DNA from: JAXGPL01 sp040766985
Lineage (GTDB): Bacteria; Bacillota; Sulfobacillia; JAUYEG01
NCBI GenBank assembly: GCA_040766985.1
Contig: JAXGPL010000014.1
Location: 16,119 to 80,118 of the forward strand
Length of the DNA stretch: 64,000 nt
Reading direction: 5' to 3'
The notes beneath the pieces are model-generated. The model did not search any database, had not been told where the DNA came from, and saw nothing but the letters and a program-made list of their open reading frames with translations. The position numbers were made by a program, and so were the translations under genes. This document shows, piece by piece, positions 55,477 through 63,538 of the stretch (position 1 is its first letter; the number at the start of each line of letters is the position of its first letter).

Positions 55477-58400
55477 CCGGTCCGGTCCGCAACCAGCGGA
55501 GCCGCAGCCGGTGCACCCGGCCCACCCGGCGCGGCTCCTTTTGCGTGCAGATCCTGAAGCGCGTAGACCGCGACCTGCTTGCCGTCGATCTGCCCCTCCA
55601 AAACCCCCAGCAAGGCTGCGGCAGTATCGAGTGACGTCAGGCAGGCGACGTTGTGCTCCACCGACGATCGCCTGATGCGGAAGCCGTCCCGCTGTGGATC
55701 GCGGCCCCTGGTCAGGGTGTTAAGAACGAGGTCGACCTTGCGTGCCTGAATCAGATGCAGCAGGTTGGGGCTTTTCTCCCTGATCTTGGCCACGACCTCG
55801 GCTTCCACCCCGCTGCCGGCAAGCGCTGCCGCCGTACCCGCAGTCGCGTAACTGCGCCAGCCGAGTGCCGCAAACCGCTTGAGTACCGGTAGTGCCTCCG
55901 GCTTGTCCTTGTCCGCTATCGTCGCCAGGATCGCCCCTGTCCTCCCGACGCGCATGCCCGCTGCGGCGAACGCTTTGTGCAGGGCTTCGGAGACGTTTTG
56001 GCCGATACCCATCACTTCACCGGTGGACTTCATCTCCGGGCCCAGGGAGATGTCGACGTCCAAGAGCTTGCTGAAGCTGAACACCGGCGCCTTGGCCCCG
56101 TAGACGTTGGGTTCGGGGAAGAGCCCCGTCTCGTATCCAAGCTCCGGAAGAGTCGCCCCGAGGATGACCCTGATCGCCAGGTCGGCGATCGGCACCCCCG
56201 AGACCTTGCTCAGAAAGGGCACGGTCCTGCTTGCCCGTGGGTTGACCTCAAGCACCAGGACCTCATCCCTCCGCAGGACGTACTGGATGTTTAGCAGGCC
56301 GACGGCTCCCACCTCGCGCCCGAGCCGGGCGGCTAGACGGCAGATGTCGTCCTTGACCGCCTGGGACAGCGTCAATGCGGGGTAGACCGCGATGCTGTCG
56401 CCCGAGTGCACGCCGGCACGTTCGATGTGCTCCATGATGCCGGGGACGAGCACGTTGCCCGCGCGGTCCACGACCGCGTCCACCTCGACCTCACGGCCGC
56501 CGATGTACTTGTCGACCAGGACGGGGCGGTCCTGCGAAACGCTCACGGCTCCCCGCATGTATTCTTCGAGTTCAGAATCGCTGTGGACGATCTGCATTGC
56601 CCTGCCGCCGAGGACGTACGATGGGCGTACCACGACGGGGTAGCCGACCGCTCGCGCCACCTTGGTCGCCTCGGCAAGCGAAGTGGCCGTGCCGCCCGCC
56701 GGCCGTTTGACGCCGAGCCGTTCGAGCAACTGCTCGAACTGGTCCCGGTCCTCCGTGAGGTCGATCGAGCTGACGGGCGTACCCAGGATGCGGACGCCAT
56801 GCGCAGCCAGCGGGCCCGCCAGGTTGATGGCTGTCTGGCCGCCGAACTGCACGACCACGCCCTCCGGCTGCTCGACCTCAATCACGTTGAGCACGTCTTC
56901 CAGGGTCAGCGGCTCGAAGTAGAGCCTGTCCGCGGTGTCGAAGTCCGTGCTCACCGTCTCCGGGTTGTTGTTGATGATCACCGTCTCGTAGCCCGCGCTC
57001 TCGAGCGCCCAGACGGCGTGGACCGAGCAGCAGTCAAACTCGATTCCCTGGCCGATCCGGATCGGTCCCGAACCGAGCACGATCACCTTTCTACCCGGCG
57101 TGCGGGCGGCTTCGTCATCGGTTTCGTAGCACGAGTAATAGTAGGGTGTCTCAGCCTCGAACTCGCCCGCGCACGTATCCACCATCTTGTACACCGGTCG
57201 TACGCCGGCCACAGTGCGCCTGCGCCGTACCTCGTCCTCGCCCGCGTCCCAGAGCATCGCCAGCTGGCGGTCGGAGAAGCCCATGCGCTTGGCCGCCCGC
57301 CAGTCGTCGCGGGTAAGCAGGTCCGGGCCGAGCCCTTTGAGGCGCCGCTCGTAGGTCACGATCCTGCTGATTTTGTGGAGAAACCACCTATCGATGGCCG
57401 TCCAGGTGGCGATCTCGTCCTCGGTGTACCCGCGGCGCATGGCCTCGGCGATGGCCAACAGCCGCTCGTCGTCGCCGGCTTCGATCTTGCGGCGGACCTG
57501 GGCCGTAGGCCATACCGCCATCGGAGCGAAGTAGAGGCCGTCGAGCCCCATGTCGAGCGACCGGAGGGCCTTCTGCAAGGCGGCCTCGAAGCTGCGCTCA
57601 ATGGCCATGACCTCGCCGGTTGCCTTCATCTGCGTACCCAGCCGCCGGTAAGCGGTACTGAACTTGTCGAACGGCCAGCGCGGGATTTTGGTCACGACGT
57701 AGTCCAGGGCGGGCTCAAAGCACGCGCTGGTCTTGCCGGTCACGGGATTGGCGATTTCGTCCAGGCGTAGGCCCACGGCGATCTTGGCCGCGACCTTGGC
57801 GATAGGGTATCCAGTCGCCTTGCTTGCGAGCGCGCTTGAGCGGCTGACCCGCGGGTTGACCTCGATCACGTAGTAGGCGCTCGAAGCGGGGTCGAGGGCG
57901 AACTGGCAGTTGCAGCCCCCTTCGATCGCCAACGCGTCGATAATGCGGATGGACGCCGAACGGAGCATCTGGTATTCCCGGTCGGACAGCGTCTGGCTGG
58001 GGGCGACGACGATGCTGTCGCCCGTGTGGATTCCAATCGGGTCGATGTTTTCCATGTTGCAGATCGTGATGCAGTTGCCTGCCCCGTCGCGCATCACTTC
58101 GTACTCGATTTCCTTCCAGCCCGCGACGCTTTTCTCCAGCAGGACCTGGTGAATCGGGCTGAGCTGCAGCCCGCGGTCGCAGATCTCGGTGAGCTCCGCC
58201 TCGGTCGCCGCGATGCCGCCTCCGGTGCCTCCGAGGGTATAAGCCGGGCGAACGATAACCGGGTAGCCGATGCCCGCCGCCTCTCGCACCGCATCTTCCA
58301 TGGCCGTGGCAATCGCGCTCGCCGGGACCGGTTCACCGATCGAGAGCATGGTTTGCTTGAAAAGCTCCCTGTCCTCAGCCCGTTTGATGGCGTCAAGCGG

Positions 58401-58754
58401 CGTGCCCAGCAGCCGGATCCCGTAGTGGTCCAGCGTACCGCGCTCCGACAACTCAACCGCGAGGTTCAGCCCGACCTGTCCGCCAAGTGTCGGCAACAGG
58501 CCGTCGGGGCGCTCGCGCCTGATGATCGCCTCGATCGACGCAGCGTCAAGGGGCTCGACGTAGACGCGGTCGGCCATGTTGGTATCGGTCATAATCGTGG
58601 CGGGATTGCTGTTGACGAGGACCACGCGCAGGCCCTCCTCTCGCAGCGCCTTGCATGCCTGGGTCCCGGCGTAGTCGAATTCGGCCGCCTGGCCGATGAT
58701 GATCGGCCCAGAGCCGATTACCAGAACAGTCCTGAGGTCCGTACGTTTGGGCAT
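55467..58754 (-). CDS. carB: Carbamoyl-phosphate synthase large subunit
   Basis: The 1095-residue protein is full length: duplicated ATP-grasp halves beginning VLVIGSGPIIIGQAAEFDYAG and VIVLGSGPIRIGQGIEFDCC, EVNPRVSRSSALASKATGYP and EVNPRASRTVPFLSKV metal/ATP sites, the oligomerisation linker and the C-terminal MGS-like allosteric domain (ATIADKDKPEALPVLKRF). It makes carbamoyl phosphate for pyrimidines and arginine using ammonia from CarA glutaminase. ATG 58754 lies just after the carA stop. The frame is clean although carA is broken. Confidence 0.97.
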   Translation of the reverse strand: MPKRTDLRTVLVIGSGPIIIGQAAEFDYAGTQACKALREEGLRVVLVNSNPATIMTDTNMADRVYVEPLDAASIEAIIRRERPDGLLPTLGGQVGLNLAVELSERGTLDHYGIRLLGTPLDAIKRAEDRELFKQTMLSIGEPVPASAIATAMEDAVREAAGIGYPVIVRPAYTLGGTGGGIAATEAELTEICDRGLQLSPIHQVLLEKSVAGWKEIEYEVMRDGAGNCITICNMENIDPIGIHTGDSIVVAPSQTLSDREYQMLRSASIRIIDALAIEGGCNCQFALDPASSAYYVIEVNPRVSRSSALASKATGYPIAKVAAKIAVGLRLDEIANPVTGKTSACFEPALDYVVTKIPRWPFDKFSTAYRRLGTQMKATGEVMAIERSFEAALQKALRSLDMGLDGLYFAPMAVWPTAQVRRKIEAGDDERLLAIAEAMRRGYTEDEIATWTAIDRWFLHKISRIVTYERRLKGLGPDLLTRDDWRAAKRMGFSDRQLAMLWDAGEDEVRRRRTVAGVRPVYKMVDTCAGEFEAETPYYYSCYETDDEAARTPGRKVIVLGSGPIRIGQGIEFDCCSVHAVWALESAGYETVIINNNPETVSTDFDTADRLYFEPLTLEDVLNVIEVEQPEGVVVQFGGQTAINLAGPLAAHGVRILGTPVSSIDLTEDRDQFEQLLERLGVKRPAGGTATSLAEATKVARAVGYPVVVRPSYVLGGRAMQIVHSDSELEEYMRGAVSVSQDRPVLVDKYIGGREVEVDAVVDRAGNVLVPGIMEHIERAGVHSGDSIAVYPALTLSQAVKDDICRLAARLGREVGAVGLLNIQYVLRRDEVLVLEVNPRASRTVPFLSKVSGVPIADLAIRVILGATLPELGYETGLFPEPNVYGAKAPVFSFSKLLDVDISLGPEMKSTGEVMGIGQNVSEALHKAFAAAGMRVGRTGAILATIADKDKPEALPVLKRFAALGWRSYATAGTAAALAGSGVEAEVVAKIREKSPNLLHLIQARKVDLVLNTLTRGRDPQRDGFRIRRSSVEHNVACLTSLDTAAALLGVLEGQIDGKQVAVYALQDLHAKGAAPGGPGAPAAAPLVADRTGQS

Positions 58755-58769
58755 GTTCCGCCTCCCCGC

Positions 58770-59858
58770 CTATCCAGCATGCCTGGCGCCGGGCCTCCCG
58801 GCGGCCATCTGAGCGAAGCGATCGAACAGGTAGCGAGAGTCCCAGGGGCCGGGTGAAGCTTCCGGGTGGTACTGCACCGAGAACACGGGCAGGCTGCACG
58901 CCCTCATCCTCGCTCGACGGTGCCGTCGTTGAGGTTGCGGTACGAAACGTTACCCGGCCGGCAGTCCCGCAGGGTCGACCGCGAAGCCATGGTTTTGGGC
59001 CGTGATCCTTACCCGCCCTGTGGTAACGTCGACAACGGGGTGGTTGGCCCCGCGGTGGCCGAACTTCAGCCTGAATGTCTTCGCGCCAAAGGCCAGCCCT
59101 AGAACCTGATGGCCAAGGCAGATGCCCATGAGGGGCACGGCCGATGAGACCGGAAACCGACCCACCGCCGCCGGTACATCCGTCGGGTCGCCGGGTCCGT
59201 TTGACAGCACGACGCCGCACGGGCGAAGGGCCAGGATCTCTTCAGCAGGATAGTCCCAGGGTACGGTCCAGACCTGAAAACCGCGTGCGAGCAAGTCCTT
59301 CGCGATACCGGCCTTGCAGCCCATATCGACGACCACGACAACCGGCGCGCCGGCCTGGCCGTGCGCCTCCGGGCGCGGGGACGAGACGCCGGGCATGAAC
59401 TCCTGGCCCGATAGATGCGGCACCGAGCGGGCGCGCTCCAGGAGTCACCATCCGGCTGGTTCCCGGCGGCGAGCACGCCGCGCATGGTCCCGTGCGAACG
59501 AATGCGGTGCACTAGAGCGCGCGTGTCCACGTCCGCGAGGCCCATCAGCCGGTGGCGCTTGAGGAAGGAGTCGACCGTCGAATCAAGGTGCCAGTTGCTT
59601 GGGGCCTCGCAGATCTGACGGACGATAAGCCCGCGGGCGTGCGGCTTGGGAGACTCACAGTCGGACTCGGCCACGCCGTAATTGCCGATCAGCGGGTAGG
59701 TCATCACGATGATCTGGCCGCAATAGGAAGGGTCGGTGAGGTATCCTGATACCCGTCATCGAGGTGCTAAATACCACTTCACCCCAGGTATCGCCTGGGG
59801 TGCCGAACACCTGACCGGTCACGACATACCCGTCTTCCAGGGCGAGCTTGCCTAGCAC
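58770..59858 (-). pseudogene. carA: Carbamoyl-phosphate synthase small subunit (glutaminase), several frameshifts
   Basis: Reading down from GTG 59858 (AGGAG eight bases upstream), LGKLALEDGYVVTGQVFG and EVVFSTSMTG are followed by shifts near 59750, then PLIGNYGV, ESPKPHARGLIVRQ, DTRALVHRIRSHGTMRG, then near 59450 into VVVVDMGCKAGIAKDLL, LSNGPGDP, the nucleophile Cys in GICLGHQVLGLAFG and NHGFAVD, and finally shifts near 58960 and 58905 before FSVQYHPEASPGPWDS with the catalytic His and Glu. All functional motifs exist but in different frames, so at least four indels occur. Stop TAG at 58772 precedes carB by 15 bases. Confidence 0.9.
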
Positions 59859-59918
59859 AATCCCCACTCCTGAATAGATATGTAATGGGGGTGCATAAAC
59901 ATGACGTGACCCTTGCCG

Positions 59919-59947
59919 ATTATATAGAACGGACCGCCGGGGGTCAA
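59919..59947 (-). promoter_or_regulatory. Sigma-A promoter of carAB
   Basis: On the minus strand TTGACC (59947-59942) and TATAAT (59924-59919) are separated by 17 bp, about 60 bases before the carA start. The hexamers match the consensus in 5/6 and 6/6 positions. No PyrR-type anti-antiterminator is evident in the short leader. Confidence 0.8.
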
Positions 59948-60058
59948 TAGGGATTTGCCGGGGTCTTGCCGGGCCTTGCTGACGCTCAGAGATAGTCTCA
60001 CTCTTAGTTGCTCAGCGAGAATCACGCCTCATGAGCGAGGGAGCCAAAAAGGGCGCCG

Positions 60059-60664
60059 TTACTCGTTGCTGCCGGCCTCCGCAAGGAGCAATCCGGCAGC
60101 CTCCGCAAGCCTACCTTCGAGGTCGTGTATCTTGTCGGAGTCGCCCCGCGCGTCAACCCCCGGAAACCAGAGGCCCCCCGCATAACCGACGTTTAGGACG
60201 GCCAGCCACGCTCTTAGAACGCCCCGAACCTGCTGGAAATGCCGGTCCACGGTCATCCCGCCCGCGCAGAGCAGTACCGCCCTGCGCCCCTCCGCGGATT
60301 CGATCCAAGGGCGGCCGAGCCGGTACTTTGCGGCCCATGCACACTGAAACCGGTCGATGACTGTCTTGAGCTGCGCCGTCAGTGTGGCGAAGAACACCGG
60401 GGTCGCCACGACGATGGCGTCGGCCTTGCGGACCGCAGCATAGACGAGGTGCATATCGTCCTTGACGACGCATTCGCCCGTCTCGTCGCAGCCCCCACAG
60501 TGAAGGCACGGCCGGGCCTTGAGCCGCTCCGCGTAAATATGCTCGATCTGCGGTTCTGTTCCGTGCGCGCCGGCGGCCTGGCGAACCGCGGTCAGGTATC
60601 TCTCCAAGATCGCGTCGGTGTTACCCTTGGCTCGCGGGCTGCCGTGAATGGCGAGTATATTCAC
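60059..60664 (-). CDS. Flavodoxin-fold NADPH-dependent FMN reductase / iron-sulfur flavoprotein-like
   Basis: The 201-residue protein has ILAIHGSPRAKGNTDAILE as FMN phosphate loop and ATPVFFATLTAQLKTVIDR as the isoalloxazine loop. CLHCGGCDETGEC near residue 52-64 is a Cys motif (CxxCxxC...C) found in iron-sulfur flavoproteins, although spacing is not identical. It may use NAD(P)H or ferredoxin electrons to reduce quinones or metals. GTG 60664 is preferred because AGGAGG lies eight bases upstream; GTG 60673 overlaps that site. It is separate from the carAB operon. Confidence 0.85.
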   Translation of the reverse strand: MNILAIHGSPRAKGNTDAILERYLTAVRQAAGAHGTEPQIEHIYAERLKARPCLHCGGCDETGECVVKDDMHLVYAAVRKADAIVVATPVFFATLTAQLKTVIDRFQCAWAAKYRLGRPWIESAEGRRAVLLCAGGMTVDRHFQQVRGVLRAWLAVLNVGYAGGLWFPGVDARGDSDKIHDLEGRLAEAAGLLLAEAGSNE

Positions 60665-60772
60665 GGGGGTCACCTCCTGGGCTGATGGCTATGGCACTTC
60701 GGTGCCACGAAGCAGGTTTCCCTCCCGGTGGGGATAAGATGAAGGCATAACCAGCGACGGGAGTGATGGCCG

Positions 60773-61324
60773 GTGGCAAAGGACGACAAGTCGGGCGGGC
60801 AGGCCGGGCGTCTTGAGGAGTACCGGAAAAAGCGCGACTTCGACCGCACCCCTGAACCGGGCGGGGGTAAGGACCCACTGGGTGCTGGAGCCTCACACGA
60901 AGAGGCCCGCCTTCAGCCTCCGGACCAGAGCCCGGGCGGAGAGCAGTTCTCGCGCTTCGTCGTCCAGGAACACCATGCCCGCAGCTTGCACTGGGATTTC
61001 CGCCTGGAGACCGGCGGCGTGCTACGGAGCTGGGCGGTTCCCAAGGGCCCGCCGACCGAACCAGGTGTCAAACGCCTGGCGGTCGCTACCGAGGACCACC
61101 CGCTCGAGTACATCGACTTCGAGGGCACCATTCCCGAGGGCAACTACGGCGCCGGCACAGTTGAGATCTGGGACCACGGACGGTACGCCATCGCCCAGCA
61201 AACTGAGAACAAACTGCTGCTCGCCCTATACGGCAAAAAACTGCGGGGCGCCTACCATATGGTCCGGACCAAAGACAATCAGTGGCTGATGTGGAAGCTC
61301 GACGAGTCCAAGGTGAAGAAGTAG
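60773..61324 (+). CDS. Stand-alone 3'-phosphoesterase domain of LigD type
   Basis: The 183-residue product corresponds to the LigD PE domain: FVVQEHHARSLHWDFRLE with metal-binding His and Asp, VPKGPPTEPGVKRLAV, GTIPEGNYGAGTVEIWDHG and the LHG-type GAYHMVRT strand. It trims 3'-phosphates and terminal ribonucleotides at DNA breaks in the non-homologous end joining system of bacteria. The first 55 residues are polar linker. No Ku, ligase or polymerase domain is attached or nearby, so the partner genes must lie elsewhere if they exist. GTG 60773 is the start. Confidence 0.88.
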   Translation: MAKDDKSGGQAGRLEEYRKKRDFDRTPEPGGGKDPLGAGASHEEARLQPPDQSPGGEQFSRFVVQEHHARSLHWDFRLETGGVLRSWAVPKGPPTEPGVKRLAVATEDHPLEYIDFEGTIPEGNYGAGTVEIWDHGRYAIAQQTENKLLLALYGKKLRGAYHMVRTKDNQWLMWKLDESKVKK

Positions 61325-61444
61325 CAGCGAGGCATCCTCTTGCCGCCATACCGCAAGGCCCCGCGTCGAGCACGGGGCCCGGCCAGTGTGGCGCGTCGGT
61401 CGCGCGGGTATCCTCTTGGGTCCGTTTGCTGCCCTTGACGCCGG

Positions 61445-61690
61445 TTACGCTCCAACCGCGAGCTTGTTGATTACGTTGGCGACGCCCGTGACGCCGAGGG
61501 CGACGCGCTCCGCGTTGCGCGCGTCCATCTCCGTCGGGACCTTGCCTTCAAGGGTTACGACGAAGTTCTTAACGCCGATCTTGATGTCCCGGGCAAACAC
61601 CTCGGTCTTGGGGTTGATCCGTATTTCTACCTTGACTTTCATCTGTAGCGCGCTGTCCTGTGGATTGATGACTGGTGCGTTGGCTGCCAT
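61445..61690 (-). CDS. Small BON-domain protein
   Basis: The 81-residue protein is a single BON domain: VEIRINPKTEVFARDIKIGV, FVVTLEGKVPTEMDARNAERVALGVTGVANVINKL. The typical VxLxGxVxxxxxxxxA helix-strand and the terminal V-xNxL are present. No signal peptide is visible, so it is cytoplasmic. BON domains bind phospholipids or act in stress maintenance; here function is unknown. The end of the gene converges on the phosphoesterase gene. Confidence 0.85.
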   Translation of the reverse strand: MAANAPVINPQDSALQMKVKVEIRINPKTEVFARDIKIGVKNFVVTLEGKVPTEMDARNAERVALGVTGVANVINKLAVGA

Positions 61691-61926
61691 TGCTGCTACA
61701 CCTCGCTCGGCTGGTGATGCTGTTGCGTCCGCGATTTACTACGGGTGCCTAATGAGATAAGTTCCAAATGACCTAATGATTAAGGGATGGGCCTTTTAGG
61801 CCAATTTGATGCCCGCAATGACTTACGGCGACAGAGGACGCGGTGCCGCCCCGGCGAAACCAATTCGCATCACCGGCGGATTGCACCGGTTGTTGCTGTA
61901 GACTCGCGGCCGGGGAGGGCAGGGGG

Positions 61927-62451
61927 ATGCTGGAGCGGCTGGCACCAGACGCGTACTTGCCCTCGATCCTGGATCTCGATCTGGAGACCCTCAAGGCGCG
62001 CGGGATTGACGGCCTGATTCTCGACCTCGACAACACAGTGGTCCCCTATGGCCACCCCCTGCCCTCCGATGAGGTTGCAGCGCACCTCAAGGCGCTTCTT
62101 GCCGGCGGGGTCCGCGCCGTCATCCTCTCGAACGCCAGGAGCGGCCGGGCGGCGGAAGTGGCGGCAGCCTTGGGCCTGCCCTACATCGCAAACGCCGGAA
62201 AGCCGGGATTGCGCGGTTTCGCGCGGGCGTTGAGCGTCACAGGCACAGATGCGGCCCGCACCGCTGTCGTCGGCGACCAGTTGTTCCGGGACGTGCTCGG
62301 CGCACGCCGCGCCGGCTGTCACGCGATCCTGGTTCATCCGCTCAGCCCGCGCGATTTCCCGGGCACAAAGCTGCTACGCTGGCCCGAAGCCCTGTTAGTC
62401 CGCTACTTCAAGCGGATCGGCAGGTGGCCCGGGCAGACCTGTCCCTTCTGA
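61927..62451 (+). CDS. yqeG: YqeG-family HAD-superfamily phosphatase
   Basis: The 174-residue protein starts MLERLAPDAYLPSILDLDLE and has HAD motif I ILDLDNTVVPYG, motif II LSNARS, the Lys in ANAGKPGLRGFARAL and motif III VVGDQLFRDVLGARRAG. It belongs to the IIIA phosphatase group of Gram-positive bacteria, related to phosphatidylglycerophosphate phosphatase GEP4. ATG 61927 follows GGGCAGGGGG. It commonly lies near aroE or pilus genes in relatives; here it precedes the Tad genes by 270 bases. Confidence 0.9.
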   Translation: MLERLAPDAYLPSILDLDLETLKARGIDGLILDLDNTVVPYGHPLPSDEVAAHLKALLAGGVRAVILSNARSGRAAEVAAALGLPYIANAGKPGLRGFARALSVTGTDAARTAVVGDQLFRDVLGARRAGCHAILVHPLSPRDFPGTKLLRWPEALLVRYFKRIGRWPGQTCPF

Positions 62452-62656
62452 TTTGCCCACGAATCCGACGCTTGGCGGCCAGGATTTGTTATTGTCACCA
62501 CTGCGGGCCGTCAGAGGTGCGGACGGAATAGACCTCCGGCCGCGGTCGGCCCACGGAAAAGCTGCCGTTTAGCCGACTACAATCTGCCGATCGGCCCCGA
62601 TATCCGACCTTACGCCACGGCAGCCCTTGCACGATACCCCTGTTGAGACGTAGCCA

Positions 62657-62683
62657 GTGGGGTTGGAGACGGTCTCCACCCAC
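62657..62683 (+). promoter_or_regulatory. Hairpin in the leader of the pilin gene
   Basis: GTGGG and GGAGAC pair with GTCTCC and CCCAC around a short loop with an asymmetric bulge. It ends 38 bases before the flp ATG, which has GGAGGAGG. The rest of the 62452-62720 gap shows no gene; the function of the hairpin is open (terminator or pilin mRNA stabiliser). Confidence 0.45.
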
Positions 62684-62720
62684 AACGGCTACCCAGACCA
62701 AGGGAGGAGGTGCCCCCAGC

Positions 62721-62900
62721 ATGCTGTTCCTCGCGAAGATTTGGAACTGGTTCAAGAGTGACGAGCGCGGGCAGGGACTCGCAGAGTACGGCCTGATCAT
62801 CATCCTAGTTGCTGCGATCGTCGTAGGTGCGATCGCGGTCTTCCGGGAATCCATCCTCGATCTTTTTGGCCGTGTCTCGGATCAACTCAGTAGTCCCTAA
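62721..62900 (+). CDS. flp: Flp/Fap-type pilin
   Basis: The 59-residue prepilin has a charged leader (WFKSDERG), the cleavage-site region QGLAEYGLIIILVAAIVV with conserved Gly, Glu and Tyr, and a hydrophobic helix followed by a short polar end (DLFGRVSDQLSSP). This is the type IVb class processed by TadV/prepilin peptidase. ATG 62721 has GGAGGAGG. A CpaB gene and a TadE-like gene follow, so it is the major subunit of a Tad pilus. Confidence 0.92.
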   Translation: MLFLAKIWNWFKSDERGQGLAEYGLIIILVAAIVVGAIAVFRESILDLFGRVSDQLSSP

Positions 62901-62974
62901 CCGCCGCAGACAGAGGGGGCCCGTTGGGCCCCCTCGGCAATCACCCCTCACGCACCGCCTAGGAGGAACCCTGG

Positions 62975-63385
62975 TTGATACTGTGCAGCCTAAGGAGGAA
63001 GCTAGTACGGGGTAGCAGGGGACAGGCGCTTGTGGAGCTTGCCCTGCTGATTCCGGTTCTTCTGATTTTGCTGCTCGGTGTCTTCGAGTTTGGGCGCCTG
63101 TTCAATGCGTACATGACGGTGCAGCACGCGGCACGCGAGGGGTGCCGGATCGGCGTGCTGGGCGCCACGGACGCGGAGATCGTCGCCGTCGTCGAGAGCA
63201 ATGCAGTGACGCTCAACCCCGCCGAGCTATCGATCGCAATCACCCCTCCGCTTGAATCCCGCACGTCCGGCACGATCATGACCGTCACGGTCAATTACAA
63301 CTTCCGGGTGCTTGTCCCGGTGATTTCGACTTTACTGGGCTCTGGACTGCCCATCCGATCCGCACTCTCGATGCGGGTGGAGTGA
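62975..63385 (+). CDS. tadE: TadE-like minor pseudopilin
   Basis: The 136-residue protein begins with RGSRGQALVELALLIPVLLILLLGVFEFGR, the TadE signature with Glu five residues after Gly, then VQHAAREGCRIGVL, usual for the family, and a beta-rich end. TTG 62975 has AGGAGGA. It is processed like a prepilin and is needed for pilus assembly. It lies 74 bp after flp and 150 bp before cpaB. Confidence 0.88.
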   Translation: MILCSLRRKLVRGSRGQALVELALLIPVLLILLLGVFEFGRLFNAYMTVQHAAREGCRIGVLGATDAEIVAVVESNAVTLNPAELSIAITPPLESRTSGTIMTVTVNYNFRVLVPVISTLLGSGLPIRSALSMRVE

Positions 63386-63538
63386 GGCCCGGCGAGCCGC
63401 GAATAGCCCGCCGCCCGCCGCGGAACCACGACCAACAGGCCATTTGGGGTTTTCATCCGCCGGGCGAACGCCGATGAGCAGGGTAGGACTTATCCTTTTG
63501 GGGCATCTGTTCTGAGCTTCAGCTGCGGAGGGACACGA

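Noticed and set aside
56406..57770. 454-aa open frame antisense to carB
   Set aside because: It is a GC-driven shadow of carB, with His/Arg/Val-rich translation and no domain; similar long antisense frames occur over selB, rel and mutL-like genes.
63386..63538. Cyclic-di-GMP (GEMM) riboswitch before cpaB
   Set aside because: The stretch is GC-rich and can fold, but the conserved GEMM blocks are not seen.
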